NCBI RefSeq assembly: GCF_000285535.1
Contig: NZ_HE610988.1
Coordinates: forward strand, 224,446-288,445
Reading direction: 5' to 3'
Length of the DNA: 64,000 nucleotides
DNA from: Bacillus timonensis
GTDB lineage: Bacteria > Bacillota > Bacilli > Bacillales > Bacillaceae_L
A program made the position numbers and the translations under genes. Position 1 is the first letter of the stretch; each line of letters starts with the position of its first letter. Shown here one piece after another: positions 26,771-35,520 of the stretch. The notes under the pieces are model-generated. The model was not told where the DNA came from, searched no databases, and was given only the letters and a program-made list of their open reading frames with translations.

Positions 26771-27808
26771 CTATACACCTGCCCCTATATACGCACTAGA
26801 ACTATCTGAAGAAATTTGATTTTGTTCAAGCAATTCTTTAATGGACATTTCAAGTGTATGCATCCCCGTTGCTTTACTCGTTTGCATGACACTTGGTATT
26901 TGATGAAGTTTTTCATTTCTAATTAGGTTCTTGACTGCTGCATTATTAATTAAAATTTCTGTTGCCGCAATTCTCCCCTTCTTATTGACTAACGGGAACA
27001 ATCTTTGCGATATCACTGCTTGTAAAACAGAGGCAAGTTGAATACGCACCTGTGCCTGCTGACCGGTTGGGAAAACATCAATAATTCGGTCGATTGTTGC
27101 AGGGGCATCTGTTGTATGTAAAGTCCCTAATACAAGATGTCCAGTCTCAGCTGCTGTAATCGCAGTTTGGATTGTATCTAGGTCACGCATTTCTCCAACT
27201 AATATTACGTCCGGGTCCTGACGTAGACAGGCACGAAGGCCATTTGAAAATGATTTTGTATCAAATCCCACTTCACGTTGGTCAATGATACATTTACCAT
27301 GCTTATGCAGATATTCAATTGGATCCTCAAGTGTTATTATGTGTCGTCGCTCTGTTTGGTTCAAATAATCAATCATCGCAGCCAATGTTGTTGATTTCCC
27401 GCTTCCAGTAGGTCCAGTGACAAGAACGAGGCCTTGGGGCTTTTTAATAATGTCTTTTAAGATACTAGGCATTTTTAAATCCTCAAGATTCGGTATTGAG
27501 GTCGGGACAATCCTAACTGCAAGACTTACACAAGAACGTTGGAAATAGGAATTGATACGGAACCTTGAAACTCCAGGAAGTCCATATGAAAAATCAAGTT
27601 CCCCTTTTTCCCGGAAAATGTCCCACTGTGAATTCGAAATAATTGCTTTTGCCATTTCTTCAGTATGCTCAGGTTTCAAGACATCATTTCCATACTGTTT
27701 TAAATCGCCATGAATTCTCATGATGGGGGCTGCACCAACAGTTAAATGTAAATCTGATGCACCAAGTTCAAATGCTGCACGTAATAATAAATGAAGCTTT
27801 TCTTTCAT
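26771..27808 (-). CDS. pilT: PilT, type IV pilus retraction ATPase
   Basis: Hexameric ATPase that depolymerises pili and powers twitching. The 345-residue protein has an N-terminal PAS-like domain (1-100) and a RecA-like core with Walker A GPTGSGKSTT, Asp box (ITLEDPIEYLH), Walker B (DPDVILVGEMRD) and His box (TGHLVLGTLHTT). The C-terminal AVKNLIRN corresponds to the AIRNLIRE motif needed for retraction. Its presence indicates retractable pili rather than only a secretion pseudopilus. It lies 10 bp after pilB and 2 bp before pilC. Confidence 0.96.
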   Translation of the reverse strand: MKEKLHLLLRAAFELGASDLHLTVGAAPIMRIHGDLKQYGNDVLKPEHTEEMAKAIISNSQWDIFREKGELDFSYGLPGVSRFRINSYFQRSCVSLAVRIVPTSIPNLEDLKMPSILKDIIKKPQGLVLVTGPTGSGKSTTLAAMIDYLNQTERRHIITLEDPIEYLHKHGKCIIDQREVGFDTKSFSNGLRACLRQDPDVILVGEMRDLDTIQTAITAAETGHLVLGTLHTTDAPATIDRIIDVFPTGQQAQVRIQLASVLQAVISQRLFPLVNKKGRIAATEILINNAAVKNLIRNEKLHQIPSVMQTSKATGMHTLEMSIKELLEQNQISSDSSSAYIGAGV

Positions 27809-27818
27809 GTTTTCACCT

Positions 27819-29456
27819 CTATTCTTCCATCGTCACTCGCAATACTTCCTCAATCGTTGTGATGCCTTGTTTTACTTTTAGAAGACCATCATCAATTAAA
27901 AAGATCATTCCACTTCGTAGTGCATAGTTCTTTATTTCTGGCATTGATTTATTATTCATCATCATTGTTCGAATGGTATCATCTATAACTAAAACTTCAT
28001 GTATAGCAACTCTTCCTCTATAGCCTGTCATTTTACAGCTATTACAGCCTTTACCCCGGTAAACTTTACCGACCTTTAGTCCTCTTTTTTGATACAGATT
28101 ATTTTCTACTTCTGTTGGATCAAATTCTTGTTTGCAATTTGGGCAAATTTTTCGAACAAGTCTCTGTGCAACAATACATGATAAAGAGGACATAACTAAA
28201 AATGGCTCAATACCCATATCAATCAAACGAGGAATCGTCGCAATTGCACTATTGGTATGGATTGTCGATAAAACTAAGTGACCTGTTAAGGAAGCTCTAA
28301 TCGCGATTTCAGCTGTTTCCAAATCTCGTATTTCCCCAATCATGATGATATTAGGGTCCTGTCTCAAAATGGAACGTAGCCCATTTGCAAAGGTTAATCC
28401 GATATTAGTATTTACTTGGACTTGATTAATTCCTTCCATTTGATATTCAACTGGGTCTTCAATCGTAATTATATTAACCACTTCATTTTTCAAGTGGTTT
28501 AATGCTGCATACAGTGTGGATGACTTTCCGGAGCCAGTTGGTCCAGTTAATAAAATCATCCCTGAGGGCAACTCAATCATTTTAATAAAACGCTGATAAT
28601 TTATTTTATTAAAGTCTAATTTTGCTAGGTCGGTAACGTTGTTTCGTAAATCTAAAATCCGAATTACGACTTTTTCTCCAAAAAGGGTTGGTAAAATCGA
28701 AATTCTAAGATCAACTGGAACAGAGTCTAATTGAATCTTAATTCGCCCGTCTTGTGGGAGTCTTGTCTCGGTAATATTTAGATTGGCCATAATCTTAATT
28801 CTTGCAATAAGACTACTTTGGATATCCTTCGGCACAGTTCGATCTGTTTTTAGGAGACCATCTATTCTGTAACGAATGACAATCTTTGTTTCATGTGGGT
28901 CAATATGTATATCACTTGCTCGTTGGTGAATACCACCTGTTAGGATTTGATTTACGAGCCTTACTGCTGGAGCATCTTCACCATCCACATGAGCATTGCC
29001 AATAACCTCGATATCATTAAAATCAACACTATCGCGATAATATTTATGGATACTAGTGAATATCTCATCCTTTGTTGCGATGACCTGAGAAATTTGAAAA
29101 CCTGTTGAAAGACGTAAATCATCTATCGCATAGTAATCCATTGGATCATTCATTGCAACAATTAGCTTATTGCCATCCCGGTTAATGGGAATTAAGACAT
29201 TGCGAAGTGCTGCTTCTTTTGATACAAGTTCCGTTAATGAAGGATCGATTGGATACTCAGCTAAATTAATATGTGGTATTCCAAGTTGAAACTCGAGCGC
29301 TTCAATTAATTGTTGTTCTGTAATATACCCTAATTTTACTAATTCATCGCCAAGCTTCTGGTCGCGATCCTTTAATGTCAGAGCTTCTTCTATTTGGTAC
29401 TCAGTTATTAATCCTGCTTTTACTAGTAAATCTCCTAGACGTTGTCTATTTTCCAT
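27819..29456 (-). CDS. pilB: PilB, type IV pilus extension ATPase with N-terminal MshEN-like domain
   Basis: Hexameric ATPase that drives pilus growth. The ATG at 29456 follows GGAGGAGAGG. Residues 6-57 form two tandem MshEN-like motifs, RLGDLLVKAGLITE and KLGDELVKLGYITEQQ, the type that binds cyclic-di-GMP. The first ends in Lys rather than the consensus Gln, and the linker between them is short. The catalytic part has Walker A GPTGSGKSSTLY, Asp box (ITIEDPVEYQ), Walker B (DPNIIMIGEIRD), His box (TGHLVLSTIHTN) and a tetracysteine zinc site (CPNC and CNSC). 545 residues. First gene of pilBTC and divergent from the pilin-like adhesin gene. Confidence 0.95.
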   Translation of the reverse strand: MENRQRLGDLLVKAGLITEYQIEEALTLKDRDQKLGDELVKLGYITEQQLIEALEFQLGIPHINLAEYPIDPSLTELVSKEAALRNVLIPINRDGNKLIVAMNDPMDYYAIDDLRLSTGFQISQVIATKDEIFTSIHKYYRDSVDFNDIEVIGNAHVDGEDAPAVRLVNQILTGGIHQRASDIHIDPHETKIVIRYRIDGLLKTDRTVPKDIQSSLIARIKIMANLNITETRLPQDGRIKIQLDSVPVDLRISILPTLFGEKVVIRILDLRNNVTDLAKLDFNKINYQRFIKMIELPSGMILLTGPTGSGKSSTLYAALNHLKNEVVNIITIEDPVEYQMEGINQVQVNTNIGLTFANGLRSILRQDPNIIMIGEIRDLETAEIAIRASLTGHLVLSTIHTNSAIATIPRLIDMGIEPFLVMSSLSCIVAQRLVRKICPNCKQEFDPTEVENNLYQKRGLKVGKVYRGKGCNSCKMTGYRGRVAIHEVLVIDDTIRTMMMNNKSMPEIKNYALRSGMIFLIDDGLLKVKQGITTIEEVLRVTMEE

Positions 29457-29529
29457 AGTCAACCTCTCCTCCGAAACATATTATCTATAGGTAAATCATA
29501 CTATTGTTTTCTACCAAAACAAACTTTTT

Positions 29530-29559
29530 TTGTGGAAAAATGTCAAATTATACTATAAT
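29530..29559 (+). promoter_or_regulatory. Sigma-A promoter of the divergent pilin-like gene
   Basis: TTGTGG, an 18-bp spacer, then a perfect TATAAT, 35 bp before the GTG start at 29595. The -35 is weak and the spacing one base long. Confidence 0.55.
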
Positions 29560-29594
29560 GAAGGAAGTACATGTAGGTTATGGGGTGGAGTATT

Positions 29595-30995
29595 GTGAAA
29601 CATTATTTTGGTAATTCAAAAGGGGCCGCTTTAGTTTATGTGTTAATAATTTTTGCAATTCTAACCCTTCTAGGAACCGTTATTTATTCTTTATTGACAA
29701 ATAATCAGACTCAAGAAACTAGAGTCTACCATCAAAAAATGGTGACGTCACTGGCTGTTAGTGGGATGCAGACTTATGTTCAGCACCCAGAAACATTAAT
29801 CGAACATTATGACTGGCAAAAAATAAATCTACCGGATGGGTCAACAATTGATTACTATCAATTTGCCGTTGACGAATCTGGAGCAAAACTATTACCAACA
29901 GCACTTATAGGTACAAACAAGTATAAAGTAAAAGTAGCTGCTATTTATGGTGACAATAACCAAAATAAAATAAAAGATGATGGTGAGGACCTTTTTATTA
30001 AAAAAGAACTAGAATTCGATTACAAAAAAGGTGATTCAATTTTAAGAACAGACAAGCCAAAATTACGTTCTTCCACCTTCGAAACAAATCAAATTTTTAT
30101 TAACGGTACAGCAGAGCCTGGTGCTACCATTAAAATTTATCTTGCTCAAGGTAGTTTTGTTGAAGGAAAAGCAGACAATAAAGGGAACTTTAGTATTCCA
30201 ATCACTGGCGATATGAATTCATTACCTATTGAAGTTCAAATAACAGCAACACTTAGTCCAAAATTAGAAAGCGAGAAGGTTATATATCGAATAGATTCTT
30301 GGGGTGGAAGTGGGATTGTTTTAATTATCGATAAAATAGGCACAGCCGATGAATACGAATACTACCAAACTATACGCCCAGAAATAATAAAAAACGAAGA
30401 CAAAGTCGTCGTACTTACAGGGACAGACTTTGATGCGGGAGACACACCCATTTTTATTCAGGCTGCTAAACAAATAGAAATCCAAGATAATGTTACGCTC
30501 ACTTCAGGTGGAGATATTAGCTTTGAAACAACGAGTGGAATCTTCGTCCACCCTAACGCTACGATTACTTTGAAGCATGGTGGCCAAGGAAATCTTACTT
30601 TTACAACTACTGACGGAGATATTACAATTGTTAATAATAGTGATATTTCGAACTCTTCCAATTCAAAAGACCCAAGAAGCATTCTTTTAAATGCTACTAA
30701 CGGAAAGATTAATATTGATGGTACCACTTTAGCAGCTGATAGAGGAATATATCTCTATGGGAAAAACGGAATTTCAGCCAATGGGTCAACTTTACATGCA
30801 TTACAAACAAAAAATGAAGAAATTACATTAGAAATAAAGAATGGTGAAATTTGGATTCAAAACTTTACGGCAAGCAATCCTGTTACAATACTACCAATAA
30901 GCGCAAAAGTATGTGGAAGACCAACATCAGGTACAACTTTTAATGGTGCACCCGTAGTCGAGTTCAATTGTCCAAAACCTAATACAAAAGGCTAA
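29595..30995 (+). CDS. Pilin-like protein with Ig-like and beta-helix regions (candidate pilus-tip adhesin)
   Basis: The only plus-strand gene of the pilus locus. A GTG at 29595 preceded by GGTGGAG gives 466 residues; an ATG at 29580 is an alternative. The N terminus MKHYFGNSKGAALVYVLIIF looks like a type IV minor pilin (PilX-type), with Lys-Gly before a long hydrophobic helix but Tyr instead of Glu at position 5. About residues 155-235 form an Ig-like fold (NQIFINGTAEPGATIKIYL). About residues 285-440 consist of short beta repeats (VTLTSGGDISFETTSG, GDITIVNNSDI, GKINIDGTTL), like filamentous-haemagglutinin beta-helices. An adhesin role is inference from this architecture and location. Confidence 0.75.
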   Translation: MKHYFGNSKGAALVYVLIIFAILTLLGTVIYSLLTNNQTQETRVYHQKMVTSLAVSGMQTYVQHPETLIEHYDWQKINLPDGSTIDYYQFAVDESGAKLLPTALIGTNKYKVKVAAIYGDNNQNKIKDDGEDLFIKKELEFDYKKGDSILRTDKPKLRSSTFETNQIFINGTAEPGATIKIYLAQGSFVEGKADNKGNFSIPITGDMNSLPIEVQITATLSPKLESEKVIYRIDSWGGSGIVLIIDKIGTADEYEYYQTIRPEIIKNEDKVVVLTGTDFDAGDTPIFIQAAKQIEIQDNVTLTSGGDISFETTSGIFVHPNATITLKHGGQGNLTFTTTDGDITIVNNSDISNSSNSKDPRSILLNATNGKINIDGTTLAADRGIYLYGKNGISANGSTLHALQTKNEEITLEIKNGEIWIQNFTASNPVTILPISAKVCGRPTSGTTFNGAPVVEFNCPKPNTKG

Positions 30996-31025
30996 TGATT
31001 GATAAGTATCATTCATTAGCCTTTT
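30986..31025. terminator. Bidirectional terminator between convergent pilus genes
   Basis: AAAAGGCTAATG pairs with CATTAGCCTTTT across a loop of about 16 nt. T runs exist on both strands. It overlaps the stop codons of both flanking genes. Confidence 0.85.
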
Positions 31026-31534
31026 CTCATTTCAAATATTTTTATTGAGTAATCTAGTTTTTCTTCTGAGACTGTTTCTTCTCCATCAATATTTGATTTT
31101 ACCATCTTGTACGTTACCGAAAGTTTATATATGCCATTTTGACTTGTTAGATTCATATCTGAAATATTTTCAACAGTACTTATCAAATGATCATAGGTCA
31201 TTGAATCAAGTGATATAGAATTTGATTGATACAATGCTATCGATTTTTTATCTACATCAAAAAGTAATGAATAATTCTTTTGGTCAAATGTGGTAAATTT
31301 GAGTTCTTTTTCAGAAGAACGTTCATCATAGTTAATGATAGTAGGAGATGATAAGTATTCCGTTACAATTGTATTCATCAATACTTGATCAGATTTTGTT
31401 GCAAATTCCTCTTGTGTTTGATTGAAAAATAAGTTCGTTGCGGGAAATATAGCAAATCCAACGCCCATTACAACAAAGAAAATGGTGATTGCAGCAAGCA
31501 ATTCTATCATTGTAATCCCTTTTTCATTTTTCAT
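31016..31534 (-). CDS. Type IV minor prepilin (PilW/ComGF-like)
   Basis: A 172-residue prepilin with leader MKNEKG followed by ITMIELLAAITIFFVVMGVG, so the cleavage Gly and Glu5 are present. The remainder is a globular domain without recognisable motifs. The ATG at 31534 is used, with GGAGGGAG 11 nt upstream; a GTG at 31555 is an alternative that overlaps the preceding gene. It likely acts with the neighbouring minor prepilin to prime pilus assembly. Not similar enough to any named protein for a firm symbol. Confidence 0.82.
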   Translation of the reverse strand: MKNEKGITMIELLAAITIFFVVMGVGFAIFPATNLFFNQTQEEFATKSDQVLMNTIVTEYLSSPTIINYDERSSEKELKFTTFDQKNYSLLFDVDKKSIALYQSNSISLDSMTYDHLISTVENISDMNLTSQNGIYKLSVTYKMVKSNIDGEETVSEEKLDYSIKIFEMRKG

Positions 31535-31542
31535 AGAATTTC

Positions 31543-31944
31543 TTACTCCCTCCACTTAACCGCAACCGTAATAAGCCCCTTTTTAGAAATATTATCTGTA
31601 CCTGTAAACACAGCAATTCCTTGTAGAAAAACATATTTATTCGAGTCGTCCGGTAAAGAATAAGTTGGATTATTTATCTCTGTTTGAAACACAGTAACAG
31701 GGAAGTTTTCTGCTTGAGAGGTGGTTGATTTAATTTCAAAGTCTCTCGGATTTGCAGAAATGTCATTTAATGTTTGATTTAATTCTTGTTCCGCAATTCG
31801 AATGGCCTCAGTTTTATTATCGCTATTGCGTATATTAAAAGTAGTAAAACCAACTGCATTTAAAAAGACAAGTAACACGATACCGATAATTGTCATCGCA
31901 GCCAGCACTTCAAGTAGTGTGAATCCTTGTTCAGATTTTTTCAT
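31543..31944 (-). CDS. Type IV minor prepilin (PilV-like)
   Basis: A 133-residue prepilin with leader MKKSEQG and mature start FTLLEVLAAMTIIGIVLLVF including Glu5. The ATG at 31944 has AGGTGA upstream; a GTG at 31959 directly after the preceding stop codon, with GGAG, is equally plausible. The globular part is short. Together with 31016-31534 and the divergent pilin-like protein it would give the minor-pilin set that initiates pili. Confidence 0.82.
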   Translation of the reverse strand: MKKSEQGFTLLEVLAAMTIIGIVLLVFLNAVGFTTFNIRNSDNKTEAIRIAEQELNQTLNDISANPRDFEIKSTTSQAENFPVTVFQTEINNPTYSLPDDSNKYVFLQGIAVFTGTDNISKKGLITVAVKWRE

Positions 31945-31959
31945 GACTACATGGTTCAC

Positions 31960-33288
31960 CTACTTCTCCGGTATCTCTTTACCTGGAATATCAAAAAGAT
32001 CCCCTTCTTCCTCATCTTCCGGTTCAGAGCCTTCATTTCCCTGGTTTCGCTCGTCTTCACTGCCATTCCCTGCTTCGCCATCCCCGTTGTTTTCTTTATT
32101 ATTTTCATCTATATTTTTTTGATTGTTTTCTTCATCTGATGGATTATTTATCTCATCTATGGTGCTAACTTCAACGACTTTAAATACAGGTGCATAAAAA
32201 TCAGTCGAAACTTCCCTCGAGTCAATCTGCACACCATCTGGTCCATATATTTCTTTAATAACTTTTACTCTGTATCCTTCTGATCCATATTCCTTTATCT
32301 GTTTTTGTCCTTTAGACAATAATGGACTATACTGGACGATTGTTTTTGGTTGGTAAGATTCTATGGATGTTGTTTTCACTTTATAATCATAATAGAATGG
32401 CTGTCCAAATAAAGACACTACTAATTGGTTATTTTTATTTTCAAACTTTAGTTGAAATTCATCTTGATTAGGATTTATAAAAGAAAAATCAATTTCATTA
32501 GGTATAACCAAAGCCTCATACCCTAAATCTATTGAATCAGGTTTGTTAACACTGATTTGTCGCTCAACAATATCAAAATTCGTTTGCAAAATGAGCTCAT
32601 ACAACAAGAAACTTAGAACATTCATGCTTTCATTGGTCATTTCAATATTGTTATCTCTAAGCAGTTTTGATACCGAAAACTTTTTTTGTGAAAAAATTGT
32701 CAATTCAGGAAAATCATTTATGAACTTCTTTAAATCTGACTTACTAGAAAGTCCTGAATACTCAGTTGAAACAAGTAATACTGATTCAGGTACCTCTGGT
32801 TGTACATACGAAATAAGATTAATTGAACGCTCACTTTTATCGAGCATTGTTGCAGTTGATACAAGGTCATTTTTCAGCCCTGTTATGTCCAAGTTATCGA
32901 GTCCTAAACTGGATACAACTTCCCCAAAAATTGTATCATTTACTGAAACAGTTATTGGATTTTGTTTTCCATCTTGAACTTTCTTCATTGTTTTCTTTAC
33001 ATCGAAATCGAAGATATGATTATCAAGAGTTTGATGAAACTCACTGTACTCTAACGTAAAAGTTGGTTCCTGTTTCCAATCAAGAATAGCGTTTGATACT
33101 TTTTCTTCTGCTTCATCGGATGAAAGTCCCGAAATATCAACAGTACCAACCTTCGTTCCTTGAGCATACCCTGCTCCGTGTGACAAGAGTACTTCATACG
33201 CATAGGTTCCTACCTGTGAGAAAAAAAATAGAAACAACGTAGAAATTGTTAGCACAATAAAAAATGACATCTCCATTTTATTTTTCAC
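31960..33288 (-). CDS. Membrane-anchored peptidoglycan-binding/G5-domain protein of the pilus locus
   Basis: A 442-residue protein with an N-terminal signal anchor (about 8-28). Residues 40-100 resemble the PG_binding_4 repeat of VanW-type proteins (GTKVGTVDISGLSSDEAEEKV). Residues about 300-375 form a G5 domain (KEYGSEGYRVKVIKEIYGPDG). A highly acidic Asn/Glu/Gly-rich tail follows and ends EGDLFDIPGKEIPEK. The conserved VanW core motif is not visible. VanW/G5 proteins are often found with Firmicute pilus genes. A role in helping pili cross or anchor to the wall is inference. The next prepilin gene starts immediately after the stop codon. Confidence 0.75.
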   Translation of the reverse strand: MKNKMEMSFFIVLTISTLFLFFFSQVGTYAYEVLLSHGAGYAQGTKVGTVDISGLSSDEAEEKVSNAILDWKQEPTFTLEYSEFHQTLDNHIFDFDVKKTMKKVQDGKQNPITVSVNDTIFGEVVSSLGLDNLDITGLKNDLVSTATMLDKSERSINLISYVQPEVPESVLLVSTEYSGLSSKSDLKKFINDFPELTIFSQKKFSVSKLLRDNNIEMTNESMNVLSFLLYELILQTNFDIVERQISVNKPDSIDLGYEALVIPNEIDFSFINPNQDEFQLKFENKNNQLVVSLFGQPFYYDYKVKTTSIESYQPKTIVQYSPLLSKGQKQIKEYGSEGYRVKVIKEIYGPDGVQIDSREVSTDFYAPVFKVVEVSTIDEINNPSDEENNQKNIDENNKENNGDGEAGNGSEDERNQGNEGSEPEDEEEGDLFDIPGKEIPEK

Positions 33289-33306
33289 ATGTATCCCCCC
33301 TTCACG

Positions 33307-33999
33307 CTACTTACTAAAATCAATTTCATCAATGATGTAGTCGTCATCTTCTGATTCTTCATCATTTTGCTCTATGATTTGTTTTTTATCGAAAGTTTGG
33401 TCAAGATAGATTCTCTCTTTTTTAATAGAATCTGGAACAGCCTCAACACTATTTTCCTTTTCGTTTTCCCCAAATAGAATTTCTCTATTTTTAAAGAAAT
33501 CCTCAATCGAATCGTCTATTCGCTCCGATTCTACAACTACCTCATTTTCTGTAAATACTTTTATCGGTTTACTTTTTCTAGAAGTATTTTCTATGTTTAT
33601 TTTATAATCAACTATTGGATCCAAGATTTCCAATTCATCCTCTGCCAGGCTTTTTTCTTGTTTAACAACCATTTGATTCTGTGTCGTTGTCATTTCACTA
33701 GGGTCTTTCATGGAAAGGTCAACTATCATATCGGGATGATCTTCTTCTGCTAGAGTAAAAAGGGCTGATGAAAATCTTTTTATGAGTAAATAGCTACATA
33801 ATAGCGCTAATACTAATAAGATACCTGCTGTTTGCCACACATAAAACATCGAATTCGCCAGTATCCCAATGGACGCTAAAAAAGCGGAAAGGAAAATTAA
33901 TATCATTTTACCCTTATTCGAAAAATGATTTGGCACTAAGTATAAAGTTGGAATTAATATGAGTAAGGCAAATAAGGTAAGTAAAATTGTTTTAAGCAT
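33307..33999 (-). CDS. Acidic membrane protein of unknown function (pilus locus)
   Basis: A 230-residue protein not recognised as any family. The ATG at 33999 is preceded by TTGGGGACG. Three hydrophobic helices lie in the first 80 residues (ILLTLFALLILIPTLYLV and two more). The rest is a strongly acidic, charged cytoplasmic tail ending EESEDDDYIIDEIDFSK. It is first in a four-gene minus-strand unit with the G5 protein and two minor prepilins, so a pilus-related role is likely but unproven. Confidence 0.65.
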   Translation of the reverse strand: MLKTILLTLFALLILIPTLYLVPNHFSNKGKMILIFLSAFLASIGILANSMFYVWQTAGILLVLALLCSYLLIKRFSSALFTLAEEDHPDMIVDLSMKDPSEMTTTQNQMVVKQEKSLAEDELEILDPIVDYKINIENTSRKSKPIKVFTENEVVVESERIDDSIEDFFKNREILFGENEKENSVEAVPDSIKKERIYLDQTFDKKQIIEQNDEESEDDDYIIDEIDFSK

Positions 34000-34071
34000 T
34001 GATTTTCGTCCCCAATAAAATAAGTCATCTATTTGCATTTAGTATACCAAAGAAATGGCCCTAGAATGAAC

Positions 34072-34130
34072 AAAAAAAGAAGTAATCTGTCTGAATCAAA
34101 TGAATGTTGACAGATTTACTTCTTTTTTTT
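34072..34130. terminator. Terminator after folC (bidirectional)
   Basis: Stem GAAGTAATCTGTC/GACAGATTTACTTC with one bulged base and a 17-nt loop, flanked by A7 and T8. It separates folC from the pilus locus. Confidence 0.85.
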
Positions 34131-34139
34131 ACTTGTTTA

Positions 34140-35444
34140 TCATCTTTTTAATAAAAATCTCCTAACCTCTGAAATAAAATACAGTGATCCAGTTATAACT
34201 AACGCTGCATCTTTTTTAGAAGAAACACGCTCTACACCAGTTTCAACCGCTTTCCGCCAATCATCATTCTGAAGGATATGTTCTTGAGCAGATGAGTTTT
34301 CATATAGTTCTTGGGTGCTAGCTGCCCTTGGAAAATCAAAGCTTGTAAATGTAAGGGTTTCCGCAACAGCTTCAAGTTGTCCAATCATTGCATCTAGTTT
34401 TTTGTCGCTTAATGCGCTAAATATAATATGGACTTGTTTCTTGTTTAAATGAGCACCGATTGTCTCGACAAGGCTCTTGATGCCTTCTGGATTATGAGCA
34501 CCATCCAAAATAACAAGAGGTTGCTTTGAAATTTCTTCAAAGCGGCCAATCCATGTTGTTTTTTCCAAACCTGCAGCAAGTTCACTTTGTTTTACTTGTA
34601 GAATACCGTTTGTCTGCAATATATGCACTGCCATTATGGCTAAGCTTGCATTTCTGACCTGATGTGAACCCTTCATCGTAATTTTATTATTTTGAAAGGT
34701 CTTGTTCATGGATTTTACTGTAAAAGTTTCTCCATTAGTAGATTGATGATCTAAGATGAAGAAATCTTGTCCCAATTGATAGATAGGGCTATTCATTTCT
34801 TTAGCTTTATTACTAATAACATCAATTGCTTCATTTTGATCAACAGCTGTGATAACCGGCACATTTGGTTTAATGATTCCTGCCTTTTCACTCGCAATTT
34901 CCTCTATCGTGTCACCAAGTATGTTCATGTGATCAAAACCAATGCTTGTAATTATAGAAACCAAAGGGGTGATAACATTTGTTGAATCTAGTCTTCCACC
35001 TAACCCAACCTCCATAATCACGAAATCTATTTCTGACCTTTCACCGAAATAATAGAGAGCCATGGCTGTAATGACTTCAAATTCAGTTGGGCCTCCAAAC
35101 TCTGTTCCTTCTAACTCTTCAGCTAATGGTTTAATTACCTGTAAAAGAGAAACTATCTCATCATTTGAAATCGGCTTTCCATTCACACTGATACGTTCAT
35201 TAAAGGTCTCGATATAAGGTGAAGTGAACGTACCAACCTGGTACCCTGCTTCTTGTAAAATGTTTCGTATATAACTTACAGTTGAGCCTTTTCCGTTTGT
35301 CCCCGCTACGTGAATTGCTTTAATCTTTTTTTCCGGATTATTAAGACGTGCCATCATCCACTCCATCCGGGCAAGTCCTGGTTTCATCCCAAGTCTTAAT
35401 CTTCCATGGATCCATGAAAGTGCATCTTCATAGGTCTGTATCAT
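34140..35444 (-). CDS. folC: Folylpolyglutamate synthase/dihydrofolate synthase
   Basis: Adds glutamate to folates and makes dihydrofolate. The 434-residue Mur-ligase-type enzyme has the P-loop AGTNGKGSTVSY (about 47-58), the GLGGRLDSTN region, and the C-terminal domain signature ILDGAHNPEG. Length and position downstream of valS agree with B. subtilis FolC (430). The ATG at 35444 follows a GGGGGAACG-type site. Confidence 0.97.
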   Translation of the reverse strand: MIQTYEDALSWIHGRLRLGMKPGLARMEWMMARLNNPEKKIKAIHVAGTNGKGSTVSYIRNILQEAGYQVGTFTSPYIETFNERISVNGKPISNDEIVSLLQVIKPLAEELEGTEFGGPTEFEVITAMALYYFGERSEIDFVIMEVGLGGRLDSTNVITPLVSIITSIGFDHMNILGDTIEEIASEKAGIIKPNVPVITAVDQNEAIDVISNKAKEMNSPIYQLGQDFFILDHQSTNGETFTVKSMNKTFQNNKITMKGSHQVRNASLAIMAVHILQTNGILQVKQSELAAGLEKTTWIGRFEEISKQPLVILDGAHNPEGIKSLVETIGAHLNKKQVHIIFSALSDKKLDAMIGQLEAVAETLTFTSFDFPRAASTQELYENSSAQEHILQNDDWRKAVETGVERVSSKKDAALVITGSLYFISEVRRFLLKR

Positions 35445-35480
35445 ATGCGTTCCCCCACATATTCAATCTGCTTTTACAAT

Positions 35481-35510
35481 GAAGGAAAGACGAATCTGTA
35501 TAGATTCGCC
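35481..35510 (-). terminator. Possible terminator between valS and folC
   Basis: Stem CGAATCT/AGATTCG (35491-35508) with a 4-nt loop, then TCTTTCCTTC on the minus strand. The T tract is weak, so read-through to folC is likely. Confidence 0.45.
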
Positions 35511-35520
35511 TCATATTCCT

